A stretch of DNA of 64,000 bases from Betaproteobacteria bacterium (GTDB taxonomy: Bacteria > Pseudomonadota > Gammaproteobacteria > Burkholderiales > SG8-39): the NCBI GenBank assembly GCA_022340285.1, contig JAJDOG010000024.1, positions 124,001-188,000 of the forward strand, read 5' to 3'. Positions 1 to 8,915 of the stretch are shown here, piece after piece. Made by a program: the position numbers and the translations under genes. A model generated the notes under the pieces. The model was not told the DNA's origin and did no database searches. It worked only from the letters and a program-made list of their open reading frames with translations. Numbering within the stretch: the stretch's first letter is position 1; every line of letters starts with the position of its first letter.

Positions 1-20
1 TTCGTTGAGCGAGAAGAATA

Positions 21-2066
21 TTGCGTCTGGGACATCGTCCGCACGCACAAGCAAGGGGCTCATCCGTCCGCAAGGCCGTTTGCCGGCTTACCGCGCTGCT
101 CGTGGCGTTCTACGCGGCCCTCGCGTCGGCGCAAGGGGCTCCGCAGCCCGCGCCGGGACAGAACACACCCTACGTCGACCGGACCCTCATCGAAACCGCG
201 CCGGATATCGCCGCGGAGATTGCCCGCGAGGAAGCCGAGGAAGTGGCTCAGCCCGACGGTCGACGCGGTTACTCAGCGCGCCTGCTTGGTCTGTATCGGG
301 ATCCGAATCCGGGCCCGTCGGTCCACGGCGGCGGGCTGAGTCTTGCGCATTCGCGCGAGACGCGCGACTGGGGACTCTGGCGATTCGAAGCCGATATCCA
401 GCGCCTCAGCGACGACAACCTCCAACCCAGCACGGTGCCGAGAATCACGGTGTATAGCCTGGCACTTCCCGTCACGGGACGCTGGCTCGCGGACACGGCG
501 GCCGGCATTGCGCGCACTTCGGGGTCAGGCCTGATGACCAACTCCTACCGTGTGTACTTGCCCCGCTCCGTCATCGCCGGGGCCACGACGCGCTGGTACG
601 ACGAGCGAAACGAAGTCTACGCGAGCGCCGGCGAGACGGGCTCTCTGTTCGGCGCCATCCTTCCCCAGTACCGCAGCAACGGTGGAGAGCTTGTGGGCGC
701 TGGATGGATCCATACGGCGAGCCCGCAGTGGCGGTTCGGTGTCGAGGCGAATTACTTCACCGGATCGACGAACGTGCCCGAGAACGGCAATTATTCTGGC
801 GTGGTCGAGTACAGCTGGACGCCGTACGACCATGCGAAGCTTCATCTGCTGGGCAGCTCCAATGGCGGTTTCGGCGGCTGGACCGACTGGGAAAACCGCC
901 TGGCGAACTGGACCTACCGCTACGGTGCCTACGCCCTCTCGCGCACGCTTCTCTACAACGACGCATTCTTCATCAACAATCAGCGCGGCGCCTACGCTCG
1001 CTCCGACTATTACGACTTGACGAAGTTCGCCAGCGTGGGGATCGACGCCGCCCAGATCAACCCGCAGCCGCGCGCCGGGGAAATCGGCACGAATATCGTC
1101 CAGGGGCTCGCATCGGGAACCTATCGGCTGGGTCGGCGCGAATCGCTCGGTGGAACGCTCAACGTGCTCTATCAGTCGGTCATCGCCGGCGAAGGGATCA
1201 CCGCGGGACCGAGCACCGTTTCGGGCTCGGCAAGCGCCTATTTCTCGAAGAGCTCGCCCTTCGGCACCACGCAGTTCCAGTACACGCACGGATTTCAGTC
1301 GGGCGGCGCGCTCGACAGCTCTTCGGATGGCGTCTCCTGGACGCAGGACTGGCCGCTTTCGACGACCAGCTCGGTCGGCACGACACTGGGCATAACGCGC
1401 GAATCCCTGCCAGAAGGTCCAGCCTACCGCTGGCTGGCGGCGCTGCGTGGGCGCGCGGTCATCGGCAACAGCGGATCGATCGACGGCAACATCTCGTGGA
1501 ACCGCTTCGATCCGACCCGCGGCAGCCTGCAGCGCGGTCTCACCTTCAATCTCTACGGCCGCCTCCCCTTTGCGCGCAACTGGGCGCTGGAGTTGACCGC
1601 CACGTACGATCAGTTGAACACGACGCAACTCGCGCTCGGCGGCGCGCCGCCGCTGCTGCAGGCGGCCCTCCCCACGACATTCAGCAGCCGCTACGTGCTG
1701 CTCGGGATTCGCTTCCAGGAAGACATCGGCCGGCCGTTCGGCGTGACGGGCTCGAGCACCGGACTGGCCGGGACGGGCGACGTCGAAGGCCGGATCTTCC
1801 TCGACGAGAACGGCGATGGCCGGCCCCAGCCGGATGAGCCGGGCGCTCGCGGAATTACGGTGCTGCTAGATGGACGCATCACGGCGCGAACGGACGCGGA
1901 CGGTCGTTTCAGCTTCAGCGCGGTGCCGACCGGCCGGCACACAGTGACCGTCGCCGTCGACACAGTGCCCCTGCCATGGGCGCCGCGCGACGAGGCCCCG
2001 CAATCCGTCGACGTGCCGTTACGCGGCACCGCGCGACTCGACCTGGGATTGACCCGATTGCGGTGA
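21..2066 (+). CDS. Outer-membrane beta-barrel protein with C-terminal SdrD_B-like domain (usher-like)
   Basis: This 681-residue protein is probably exported to the outer membrane. It has a hydrophobic signal stretch ending in ASAQG around residues 28-38. A long run of alternating polar and aromatic strands typical of a beta barrel follows. The last ~90 residues look like an SdrD B / carboxypeptidase-regulatory Ig-like domain, with a DENGDGRPQPDEPGA calcium-loop-like motif near residue 595. An in-frame TGA at 6-8 and no ATG or GTG before the signal make TTG at 21 the likely start. It runs convergently into a chaperone gene cluster for secreted beta-rich subunits, so a role as a non-canonical usher or secretin is inferred. 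It lacks a recognisable canonical FimD layout and is shorter than the ~800-residue ushers. The function is not proven. Confidence 0.6.
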   Translation: MRLGHRPHAQARGSSVRKAVCRLTALLVAFYAALASAQGAPQPAPGQNTPYVDRTLIETAPDIAAEIAREEAEEVAQPDGRRGYSARLLGLYRDPNPGPSVHGGGLSLAHSRETRDWGLWRFEADIQRLSDDNLQPSTVPRITVYSLALPVTGRWLADTAAGIARTSGSGLMTNSYRVYLPRSVIAGATTRWYDERNEVYASAGETGSLFGAILPQYRSNGGELVGAGWIHTASPQWRFGVEANYFTGSTNVPENGNYSGVVEYSWTPYDHAKLHLLGSSNGGFGGWTDWENRLANWTYRYGAYALSRTLLYNDAFFINNQRGAYARSDYYDLTKFASVGIDAAQINPQPRAGEIGTNIVQGLASGTYRLGRRESLGGTLNVLYQSVIAGEGITAGPSTVSGSASAYFSKSSPFGTTQFQYTHGFQSGGALDSSSDGVSWTQDWPLSTTSSVGTTLGITRESLPEGPAYRWLAALRGRAVIGNSGSIDGNISWNRFDPTRGSLQRGLTFNLYGRLPFARNWALELTATYDQLNTTQLALGGAPPLLQAALPTTFSSRYVLLGIRFQEDIGRPFGVTGSSTGLAGTGDVEGRIFLDENGDGRPQPDEPGARGITVLLDGRITARTDADGRFSFSAVPTGRHTVTVAVDTVPLPWAPRDEAPQSVDVPLRGTARLDLGLTRLR

Positions 2067-2086
2067 GATCCCTTCGCGGACCGGAA

Positions 2087-2941
2087 TCAGCGCGCGGCGG
2101 TGCCCGAAAGCTCCGTCCGACCGCCCTGCCATTCGATCGTGCCGGAGAGCTCGACCGGGAACTGGAAGGGCAGCGGCTTACCGTCGCGAGCGTCGGTCTC
2201 CACGGAGATGGGCAGTGTTCGGGTCTGCCCGGGCAGCACCGGGTAGCCGCCGAGGAAGAACTGCAACTCCTTGCCCGACGCGTCGCGGCCGCGCAGCACG
2301 CCTTCGGGGCGGGCCGTCGCATTGCCACTGTTGGTGAGCGTGACGACGGGAACGGTTTGGTCGCCAGACTTTCCGACCCCGACTCGCCCCACATCGATCA
2401 TTCCGGCGGCGTCGCCCACGGCCACGTAGACGATCACCGCAACCCGTCCGGAAACGGGGAACTGTACCTGTCCGAACTTGACCTCCGTGTCAGGCTTCGC
2501 CGGCTCGATCAACAACGCGAACCGGCACTCTCCGACCGGCGCATCGGCCGGCACGTTGACCTGAAAGCGATAGCGCTTCGTAGCACGCTGCGTCAATGCA
2601 TACGTCGCGCGCTCGATGACGACCCATGGCCGGCAGCTTCCCGGCTCGAGCGCCGGACCGGCAATATCCACACCGCCGTCCGGCCGCAGCGTCCAGTCCG
2701 CAGAGCGGAAAGCAAGCTCCGCGAGCCGTGTGTCGTCGTTATGGATCGAGAATGCCTCGTTGAGCGTCTGTCCAGGTTCGGCGCGCAGCTCGAATCGCGG
2801 CGGCGAGATGGTGACCGCGAAATCGGCAGCAGCCTGCTGCGATGCCGCGCAGGCGAGCAGCGCCGCGGCGAGAGCGCTACGGCAGCTCGATCTCGAAAAC
2901 CGGCTCGACGGGTACAGGACGGGTGACAAGGCTCGGGTCAT
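2087..2941 (-). CDS. PapD-like periplasmic chaperone
   Basis: The product looks like a periplasmic pilus-type chaperone of two Ig-like domains. After a signal ending CAASQQAAA, the mature part starts DFAVTISPPRFEL and continues with motifs such as FSIHNDDTRLAEL and RYRFQVNVPADAPVGECRFALLIEP, which resemble the first domain of PapD-type proteins. The length of about 284 residues fits the family. No good Shine-Dalgarno decides the start: ATG at 2941 is used, and TTG at 2929 is an alternative. It overlaps the end of the upstream gene by about 65 bp, implying one transcript with the secreted proteins at 2877-4674. It would hold those subunits in an assembly-competent state in the periplasm. Confidence 0.6.
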   Translation of the reverse strand: MTRALSPVLYPSSRFSRSSCRSALAAALLACAASQQAAADFAVTISPPRFELRAEPGQTLNEAFSIHNDDTRLAELAFRSADWTLRPDGGVDIAGPALEPGSCRPWVVIERATYALTQRATKRYRFQVNVPADAPVGECRFALLIEPAKPDTEVKFGQVQFPVSGRVAVIVYVAVGDAAGMIDVGRVGVGKSGDQTVPVVTLTNSGNATARPEGVLRGRDASGKELQFFLGGYPVLPGQTRTLPISVETDARDGKPLPFQFPVELSGTIEWQGGRTELSGTAAR

Positions 2942-3344
2942 AGTAGACGGTGAAGTCGAACACTTCGCGGAAGACGGGCTCATCGATGACACCCTCGAAA
3001 ACGATCTGACGCGCACCGACCAGGATCTCTCCGGTGGTCCCCACCTGCCGCCCGCGCCACTGAAGACGCGCGTTTGCGAGAGTCGGTTCGCCGCGCGAGA
3101 TCGGCGGAAGCGTGATATAGATGCGCGCCCGCTGTCCGACGTAGGCGGCCACGTTCAGGTTCACCTGCACACCCGGCGCGCGCGCCGCGAACTCGCGGAT
3201 CGACGGCGACGAAAAGCGCGGATTGACCAGCTGCGCCCGCACCTCGCGGAGCGGCGATAGCGAATCGTCGAGCCGGATCGGACCGGCCGCGATCGCCGCG
3301 CCGGCCGCCACCATCGCGAGCGTGCTGGCGACGACACGTCTCAT
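2877..3344 (-). CDS. Small secreted beta-rich protein of the pilus-like cluster
   Basis: This 155-residue product has a clear signal peptide (MRRVVASTLAMVAAGAAIAA) followed by a beta-rich body. I do not recognise a named domain. Its ATG overlaps the stop of the preceding gene as ATGA at 3341-3344, so the two are translationally coupled. It also overlaps the downstream chaperone gene. The body ends in FTVYYDPS and VFEIELP, an alternating pattern compatible with a terminal edge strand. In this context it could be a minor subunit, tip protein or second accessory chaperone. This is inference from position only. Confidence 0.55.
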   Translation of the reverse strand: MRRVVASTLAMVAAGAAIAAGPIRLDDSLSPLREVRAQLVNPRFSSPSIREFAARAPGVQVNLNVAAYVGQRARIYITLPPISRGEPTLANARLQWRGRQVGTTGEILVGARQIVFEGVIDEPVFREVFDFTVYYDPSLVTRPVPVEPVFEIELP

Positions 3345-3928
3345 GGCGCGGTCACCGTGAAGCGTACCCTGCCGGAGTAGGTGCCGGCCGCAACGTTCTG
3401 CGTGTTGGCGTAAGTGAAGCTCAGAACGCTGCACGCCGAATCGCGCTGCCCGTTGAACGCGTTGACCGGAAAAGCGTAGATGATCTGGCCGGCGCCACCG
3501 CCCAGCGTGATCGGACCGAAGTTGCCCAGGCCCGGTTGCGAGGACGTGCAGCTTCCCCCGACGGTGGCGGTACCGAACGACCCCAGCAGGGTGATCTCGC
3601 TGAAAGGAATGGTGTTCACGCCGGCGGCGAGTGGTAGCACCGTATCGGCAGTGACGAGGACGGGCGTGTTATTGGGAAGCTCGGCGCCCACCTCTAGGTA
3701 GATCGTCTTGTCCCCGGCAATCGGGACCCCCGTGCCGACCTGGGCGGTGGGCACGGAGAAGCTGACGAGATCGATGGTCCCGCCGGCCGACCCCACCGCG
3801 ATACCGATCCCGCGCTCGCCCGGCGGAATGATGATCACCGGCGCGGCACTCGCCTGGACGGTGAGCCATACGGCACCCGCAACCACAGCCTTGGTCGCGA
3901 AAAGGCCCTTCGTTAGGCGGCGGTGCAT
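3341..3928 (-). CDS. Secreted pilin-like subunit (minor)
   Basis: This 195-residue protein has an N-terminal signal (hydrophobic AVVAGAVWLTVQASA, then APVIII) and a Gly/Thr/Val-rich beta body. Its C-terminal end, SFTYANTQNVAAGTYSGRVR, closely parallels the end of the product at 4063-4674 (TFTYDN...AGTYGG), so the two are paralogous subunits. This end with regularly placed aromatic residues resembles the closing strand of chaperone-usher pilins. Two cysteines may form a disulfide. It lies downstream of a terminator-like hairpin (4014-4038), so it is probably expressed at a lower level than the first subunit. Confidence 0.6.
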   Translation of the reverse strand: MHRRLTKGLFATKAVVAGAVWLTVQASAAPVIIIPPGERGIGIAVGSAGGTIDLVSFSVPTAQVGTGVPIAGDKTIYLEVGAELPNNTPVLVTADTVLPLAAGVNTIPFSEITLLGSFGTATVGGSCTSSQPGLGNFGPITLGGGAGQIIYAFPVNAFNGQRDSACSVLSFTYANTQNVAAGTYSGRVRFTVTAP

Positions 3929-4013
3929 GGGCCTATTGTTTCAAGGATTGCTACCCGGCCTCAAGTCGTTTCCGTCTGACACCGCGAAATGCCAGGCGCC
4001 CCCCATGCAGTAC

Positions 4014-4038
4014 AAAAAAAGCCCGGCATTCGCCGGGC
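4014..4038 (-). terminator. Intra-operon Rho-independent terminator after first subunit
   Basis: On the minus strand a perfect GCCCGGC/GCCGGGC stem with a four-base loop is followed by seven T residues. It sits between the stop of the first subunit gene and the start of the second. Such partial termination is common after highly expressed major pilin genes, with read-through feeding the assembly genes. Confidence 0.8.
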
Positions 4039-4062
4039 TTCGTCATGTCGCGACAGGGCCGA

Positions 4063-4674
4063 TCAAGGCATCGACGCCGTCCATGTCACGCGGCTACCTT
4101 GGGTGTCGACCCCGCCGTAGGTGCCAGCCGGGTAGGCGGTCGTATTGTCGTACGTGAACGTCCAGATATCGGTGCGATTCGTAACGCTGGCGTTAACGTT
4201 GGGAACAGGGGTAAGTGGGGTCGTGACGCTAAGGTTGGCGCCCGAGGTTGACACCCCGCCACCGCCGTCACCCGTTGTTGCCGCAGTGAGGATTTCACTG
4301 TACGGCATCACGCCGCCCGTACCGTTGGTAAGATTCGCACCCGACAGCACTGGGGTCACGGTGATTTGGCCACGGTTCCCAAAAAGTTCCACGTTCACCG
4401 CCGTGCCACCGCTCGCATCGCCGCCAGTACCGGCAACATCGGTACCGTCGCCGACGTTTGCGGCGGGCACGTTGAATGCAATTTGGTCGATCGTCGCTCC
4501 GGCAGTGCCAATACGGAAGCGGAGCACTCCGGGAATGGTCACCTGGAAATCCAGACGTGCACCGGCATTCAGCGCACCTCCGCCGTTAACCTGGGTTGAC
4601 TCCGCCAACGCGTTGGTCGCCCCGAAGGCAACGCTTGCCGACAAGGCGGCCAAAACAAAGTGTCTCTTGAACAT
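4063..4674 (-). CDS. Secreted pilin-like subunit (probably major)
   Basis: This 203-residue secreted protein starts MFKRHFVLAALSASVAFGATNALA and is then rich in Gly, Thr, Asn and Val. The start at 4674 is set by a strong purine-rich ribosome site (GGAAGGAAGGAAAGG) just upstream. The mature N-terminal region has alternating hydrophobics (LDFQVTIPGVLRFRI), and the C-terminus carries the same FTY-N-AGTY-G pattern as its paralogue downstream. It is the first gene behind a near-consensus sigma-54 promoter and is followed at once by a terminator, as expected for the most abundant subunit. I do not recognise a named pilin family. Confidence 0.65.
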   Translation of the reverse strand: MFKRHFVLAALSASVAFGATNALAESTQVNGGGALNAGARLDFQVTIPGVLRFRIGTAGATIDQIAFNVPAANVGDGTDVAGTGGDASGGTAVNVELFGNRGQITVTPVLSGANLTNGTGGVMPYSEILTAATTGDGGGGVSTSGANLSVTTPLTPVPNVNASVTNRTDIWTFTYDNTTAYPAGTYGGVDTQGSRVTWTASMP

Positions 4675-4764
4675 AATCCTTTCCTTCCTTCCTTTCCCGT
4701 TTCGCGTTCTTGAGGGCGTGTCCGCAAGGACCAACCCGGACCCAATGAACTCAGGAGGTCAAAC

Positions 4765-4779
4765 GCAACCGGCATGCCA
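4765..4779 (-). promoter_or_regulatory. Predicted sigma-54 (-24/-12) promoter
   Basis: The minus strand reads TGGCATGCCGGTTGC. It matches the TGGCACG-N4-TTGC consensus with one change and has the exact GG-to-GC spacing required. The predicted transcription start is near 4753, which gives a leader of about 80 nt before the subunit ATG at 4674. Sigma-54 control is common for pili. Confidence 0.65.
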
Positions 4780-4815
4780 GGATCCCGGGAGCGAGGCGAT
4801 GGAAGTACGCCAGGT

Positions 4816-5060
4816 GCGAAAAATTCCCATTTCGCGGCACGAACGGCGCAGAAGAGATCACGAGCGGTTCGCCGACCCGCTTGAGAATCGGTCCGACCTG
4901 CCGGGGCGGGCGCGAGTCGTGTGATATTTGCCTTTCAAAACACGACCCTGCTGCTCATGTGGGCCCGGTCGGTCGAGCAAGTGTCGACGGGCTAGGGTGC
5001 CTTCTGACGAAATTTCGTCAGCCGTCCCATCCACCTCCCGCCTCACGGCGAAATTCGTGA
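4816..5060. promoter_or_regulatory. Cluster of dyad operator candidates in the 4675-5318 intergenic region
   Basis: The 640-bp gap between the pilus-like operon and hpaH holds no supported gene. It contains three dyads: GCGAAA-N8-TTTCGC at 4816-4835, the perfect 16-bp palindrome TGACGAAATTTCGTCA at 5005-5020, and TCACG-N8-CGTGA at 5043-5060. They lie about 70, 260 and 300 bp upstream of the predicted sigma-54 start, where enhancer-binding proteins act. They could instead be operators for hpaH. Confidence 0.4.
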
Positions 5061-5318
5061 AGTAGGGGCCCGGTCGGGAACGTCGTTGATCGGATGGCGG
5101 GAGCGCGGTTTCGCGCGCGCACCGTGCGCCCGGAGATTCCCCCAACACGTGCAGTCGCCACAAGTTGAGCACGGTGCCTGTGCCCGATGCCGCGCCGGAA
5201 AGCGACGAGCAATGACGCGCTAACCTCCGGCGCTCCCGGGCCAGCAGGTTGCGGAATCAGCCCCTTCAATGCACCATCGGCGCGACTTTCAACGGCCACC
5301 GACCAAAGGATCCACCGC

Positions 5319-6101
5319 ATGCTTTCCGATGCCGATCGCGAGAAGGCCGCCGGCCTGCTGCTCACCGCCGAGAAGGAGCGCAAGCCCGTCGTGCAGCTTT
5401 CCAAGACCTGGCCCGACATCACGATCGAGGACGCGTACGCCATTCAGCAGATCGTGACGGACACCAAAGTCGCCGCCGGCGCGAAGGTTCGCGGCCACAA
5501 GGTCGGCCTCACGTCCAAGGCGATGCAGCTCTCCTCGCAGATCGACGAGCCGGATTACGGGCACCTGCTCGACAACATGTTCTATGACGACGGCGTGAAG
5601 CTGCCGCACGACAGCTTCTGCGTGCCGCGAGTCGAGATGGAGCTCGGTTTCGTGCTCGGGCAGCCGCTCAAAGGTCCGGGCGTGGGTCTGCTCGACGTGA
5701 TGCGCGCGACCGAGTGGGTCGTCCCCTCCATCGAGGTCATCGACGCACGCGTTCAGAATCCGCGCAAGATCTTCGATACCGTGTCCGACAATGGCGCTGC
5801 GGCCGCGGTCGTGCTGGGCGGTCGGCCGGTGCGCCCGACCGACGTCGATCTGCGGTGGGTGCCGGGATTGATGTATCGCAACGAAGCGATCGAGGAGTCG
5901 GGCGTGTCGGCCGCGGTGCTGGGGCATCCGGCGCTTGGCATCGCCTGGCTCGCGAACAAGGTCGGAGCGTTCGGCACCGTGCTCGAGCCAGGCCACTTCA
6001 CGCTTTCCGGGTCGTTCATCCGGCCGGTGTGGGCGAACAAGGGTGACACGCTGCGCGCGGACTTCGGACCGCTCGGCAGCGTCGCGGTGCAGTTCACCTG
6101 A
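5319..6101 (+). CDS. hpaH: 2-oxo-hept-4-ene-1,7-dioate / 2-keto-4-pentenoate hydratase family
   Basis: This 260-residue enzyme belongs to the HpaH/MhpD hydratase family. Members add water to 2-hydroxy-dienoates in meta-cleavage pathways for aromatic acids. Glu106, Glu108 and Glu139 fall at the acidic metal-ligand positions known for MhpD (VEMELG and SIEVID segments), and GHKVG around residue 60 supplies the conserved lysine. The start at 5319 follows AAAGGA with an 8-base gap; the longer frame upstream lacks such a site. Which diacid it uses cannot be read from sequence, and no other meta-pathway gene adjoins it. The HpaH name is favoured by the AEKERKPVVQLSKTWPDI-type N-terminal region. Confidence 0.8.
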   Translation: MLSDADREKAAGLLLTAEKERKPVVQLSKTWPDITIEDAYAIQQIVTDTKVAAGAKVRGHKVGLTSKAMQLSSQIDEPDYGHLLDNMFYDDGVKLPHDSFCVPRVEMELGFVLGQPLKGPGVGLLDVMRATEWVVPSIEVIDARVQNPRKIFDTVSDNGAAAAVVLGGRPVRPTDVDLRWVPGLMYRNEAIEESGVSAAVLGHPALGIAWLANKVGAFGTVLEPGHFTLSGSFIRPVWANKGDTLRADFGPLGSVAVQFT

Positions 6102-6152
6102 GCGGCCAGGCCGCCGCCCGCGTGCCCCTCCGGCATCGCGGTCGCATCCGAT

Positions 6153-6194
6153 TTGCCCTGGATCAGACTCGGCGGACGCTCCGCGTCCTAGACT
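6153..6194 (+). promoter_or_regulatory. Predicted FNR/Anr-dependent promoter of the P-type ATPase gene
   Basis: TTGCCCTGGATCAG at 6153-6166 is a degenerate FNR/Anr box (three mismatches to TTGAT-N4-ATCAA). A TAGACT -10 element at 6189-6194 starts exactly 22 bases after the box, the spacing of class II FNR promoters. The predicted start near 6201 lies only about four bases before the GTG of the ATPase. Confidence 0.45.
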
Positions 6195-6204
6195 CGTTGC
6201 GCCA

Positions 6205-8871
6205 GTGACCCCGACCCTCGCAAGCGTCCCCGACGCCCACCGCAAATCGGCCGCCGAAGTCTGCGCGCAGCTCGGTGCCGAGCCTGAACAGGGATTGCGC
6301 GCGGCCGAGGCCGCGGCGCGTCTCGCACGCCATGGACCCAACGCCATCCGCGAGAAGGCGCGGCGGCCCGCCTGGCGGATGCTTCTCGATCAGTTCACCG
6401 ACCTGATGATCGTCGTGCTCATCGGCGCCGCCATCGTCTCGGGAATGGTCGGGGACCTTCAGGACACCATCGCAATCGTCGTGATCCTGATTCTCAACGG
6501 GGCGATCGGGTTCGTGCAGGAGTACCGCGCGGAACGGGCGATCGCGGCGCTACGCAAAATGGCGGCGACGAGCGCCCGTGTCGTGCGTGACGGAGCGCCG
6601 CACCCCGTGGCGGCGACCGAACTCGTGCCGGGCGACGTCGTCCTGCTCGAGGCCGGCAACGTCGTCCCGGCGGACCTGCGGCTTCTCGAGGCGCTCCAGT
6701 GCAAAATCAACGAGGCTGCGCTCACCGGCGAGTCGGCGACGGTCGAGAAGCACACGGATGCGCTCGACAGTGCGGAACTTCCGCTCGGCGACCGCATGAA
6801 CATGGCCTACAAGGGCACCATCGTGACCTACGGCCGGGCCCGCGGCGTGACGGTCGCAACGGGGATGGCGACGGAGCTGGGGCGAATCGCACAGCTCCTC
6901 GAGGGCGGAGAGGATTCGAAGACGCCCCTGCAGAAGCGGCTCGCGCATTTCGGCGCGCGTCTGGCGATCGTGGTGCTCGCGATCTGCGTGATCGTCTTCG
7001 CCGTGGGCATATTGCGCGGCGAGCCCGCGCTGCTGATGCTCATGACCGCGGTGAGCCTGGCAGTGGCCGCCATCCCGGAGGCGTTGCCCGCGGTCGTCAC
7101 CATTTCGCTCGCCCTGGGCGCGCGCAAGATGGTGCGCGAACATGCCTTGATCCGACGCCTTCCGGCCGTGGAGACGCTGGGATCCGTCACGTACATCTGC
7201 TCGGACAAGACCGGCACGCTGACGCAGAACACGATGCGCGTCGCTCAGATCGCGGTTGATGGCCGGACGCACGAGACTGCGGAATGGCCGCGAGCGGGCG
7301 AGCCCTGGCAGATACTGCTTCTCGCGCTCGCGATCAGCAACGATGCGAGCCACGAGGCGGGCAACCAGGTCGCGGGCGATCCTACGGAAGCGGCGCTCCT
7401 CGAAGCGGCCGCGCGATCCGGCTACGACAAGCGCGCGCTGGAGGCCGATGCACCGCGCGTCAAGGAGCTTGCCTTCGATTCCGCGCGCATGCTGATGACG
7501 ACGTTCCACCAGCGCCCGGAAGACGTCATTGCGTTCACCAAGGGCAGCCCGGAGACCGTCGTTGCGCTCTGCCACCAAGCGCTGTCGGCCAACGGCAGCA
7601 GGCCCCTGGAGTCCGCGAAGATTCTCGAGACGGCCGACCGCATGGCGGCCGACGGGCTGAGGGTGCTCGCGTTCGCGTACCGAGTCTGGCGGGAAGCGCC
7701 CTCCTCCGACGATCCCGAGGAGCTCGAACGGGACCTCGTCTTCCTGGGCCTGGTCGGGCTCGAGGATCCGCCGCGGCCCGAGGCGGAACCCGCCGTGCGG
7801 ATGTGCAAGTCGGCCGGCATCACACCCGTGCTCGTCACGGGCGATCATCCCGCGACCGCACGCGCCATCGCGACACGCGTTGGCATTCTCGGCGATGACG
7901 GCGCACGGGTCCTGACCGGGCTCGACCTCGCGCATCTGTCGGACCACGCCCTGGAGCGCGCGGTGGAAGACATTCGCGTGTACGCGCGTGTCGACCCTGC
8001 TCAGAAGATCCGGATCGTCCGAGCGCTGCAGAAGAACGGCGAGTTCGTGGCCATGACCGGCGACGGCGTGAACGACGCGCCGGCGCTGAAGCGCGCCGAC
8101 ATCGGCATCGCGATGGGGCGCGGCGGCACGGATGTGGCGCGCGAAGCCTCGAGCCTCGTCCTGCTGGACGACAACTTCGCCACGATCGTCTCCGCCGTGC
8201 GGGAGGGCCGGCGCATCTTCGACAACATCCTGAAGTTCATCCGGTACACGATGACGAGCAACACCGGAGAGATCCTGACGATCTTCCTCGCGCCTTTCCT
8301 CGGCCTGCCGATCCCGCTGCTGCCCATTCACATCCTCTGGATCAACCTCGTCACCGACGGGCTGCCGGGCCTCGCGCTCTCCGCGGAGCCGGCCGAGAAG
8401 GCCATCATGAAGCGACCGCCGCGCCCTCCGGCGGAGAGCGTCTTCGCGCGGGGCGTTTGGCAGCAGATCGTCTGGATCGGGTTGCTCATGGCAGGGGTGA
8501 CGCTCCTCGCCCAGGCGTGGTCGATGGACGCGGAGAAGGCCAAGTGGCAGACGATGGCCTTCACGGTCCTCACACTGTCGCAAATGGGCAATGTGCTGGC
8601 GATCCGTTCAGACCGGGAGTCGCTGTTCTCGCTCGGCCTGTTCTCCAATCGCCCTTTGCTCGGCGCGGTGCTCGTCACCTTTGCCTTGCAGATGGCGGTG
8701 GTGTACATCCCCGCGCTGAACTCCATCTTCAGGACGGTGCCGCTCGATCTCGCCGACCTCGGCTTGTGTCTCGCGCTCTCCAGCATCGTGTTCGTCGCGG
8801 TCGAGCTGCAGAAATGGTTTTTCCGGATGCGCTCGGCGTCCGCACCGGACGGCGTGGTACGCGCGGATTGA
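6205..8871 (+). CDS. P2A-type (calcium-like) cation-transporting ATPase
   Basis: This 888-residue P-type ATPase pumps cations across the inner membrane with ATP. All core motifs are present: TGES near residue 174, PEALP near 291 in M4, the phosphorylated Asp in [10 protein letters not shown] near 334, KGSPE in the nucleotide domain and [15 protein letters not shown] near 618. NTGEI (M5), [13 protein letters not shown] (M6) and an N-terminal cation-ATPase domain place it with the PacL/SERCA-like Ca2+ group, although Mn2+ or other ions are possible. GTG at 6205 is the only plausible start before the N-terminal domain. No ribosome site precedes it, and the predicted promoter would make the mRNA nearly leaderless. 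It is apparently FNR-controlled. Confidence 0.88.
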   Translation: MTPTLASVPDAHRKSAAEVCAQLGAEPEQGLRAAEAAARLARHGPNAIREKARRPAWRMLLDQFTDLMIVVLIGAAIVSGMVGDLQDTIAIVVILILNGAIGFVQEYRAERAIAALRKMAATSARVVRDGAPHPVAATELVPGDVVLLEAGNVVPADLRLLEALQCKINEAALTGESATVEKHTDALDSAELPLGDRMNMAYKGTIVTYGRARGVTVATGMATELGRIAQLLEGGEDSKTPLQKRLAHFGARLAIVVLAICVIVFAVGILRGEPALLMLMTAVSLAVAAIPEALPAVVTISLALGARKMVREHALIRRLPAVETLGSVTYICSDKTGTLTQNTMRVAQIAVDGRTHETAEWPRAGEPWQILLLALAISNDASHEAGNQVAGDPTEAALLEAAARSGYDKRALEADAPRVKELAFDSARMLMTTFHQRPEDVIAFTKGSPETVVALCHQALSANGSRPLESAKILETADRMAADGLRVLAFAYRVWREAPSSDDPEELERDLVFLGLVGLEDPPRPEAEPAVRMCKSAGITPVLVTGDHPATARAIATRVGILGDDGARVLTGLDLAHLSDHALERAVEDIRVYARVDPAQKIRIVRALQKNGEFVAMTGDGVNDAPALKRADIGIAMGRGGTDVAREASSLVLLDDNFATIVSAVREGRRIFDNILKFIRYTMTSNTGEILTIFLAPFLGLPIPLLPIHILWINLVTDGLPGLALSAEPAEKAIMKRPPRPPAESVFARGVWQQIVWIGLLMAGVTLLAQAWSMDAEKAKWQTMAFTVLTLSQMGNVLAIRSDRESLFSLGLFSNRPLLGAVLVTFALQMAVVYIPALNSIFRTVPLDLADLGLCLALSSIVFVAVELQKWFFRMRSASAPDGVVRAD

Positions 8872-8915
8872 GGGGGACGCAGCGTACACTTCATGCATCC
8901 CGATCGGACTCCACG

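Noticed and set aside
5-457. 150-codon frame at the left edge
   Set aside because: It runs in a different register through the signal peptide and barrel of the outer-membrane protein and is Arg-rich shadow.
6550-8583. 677-codon open frame antisense to the P-type ATPase
   Set aside because: It is a GC-rich shadow: its translation is Arg/His/Asp-rich without any domain, and the + strand has all P-type ATPase motifs.
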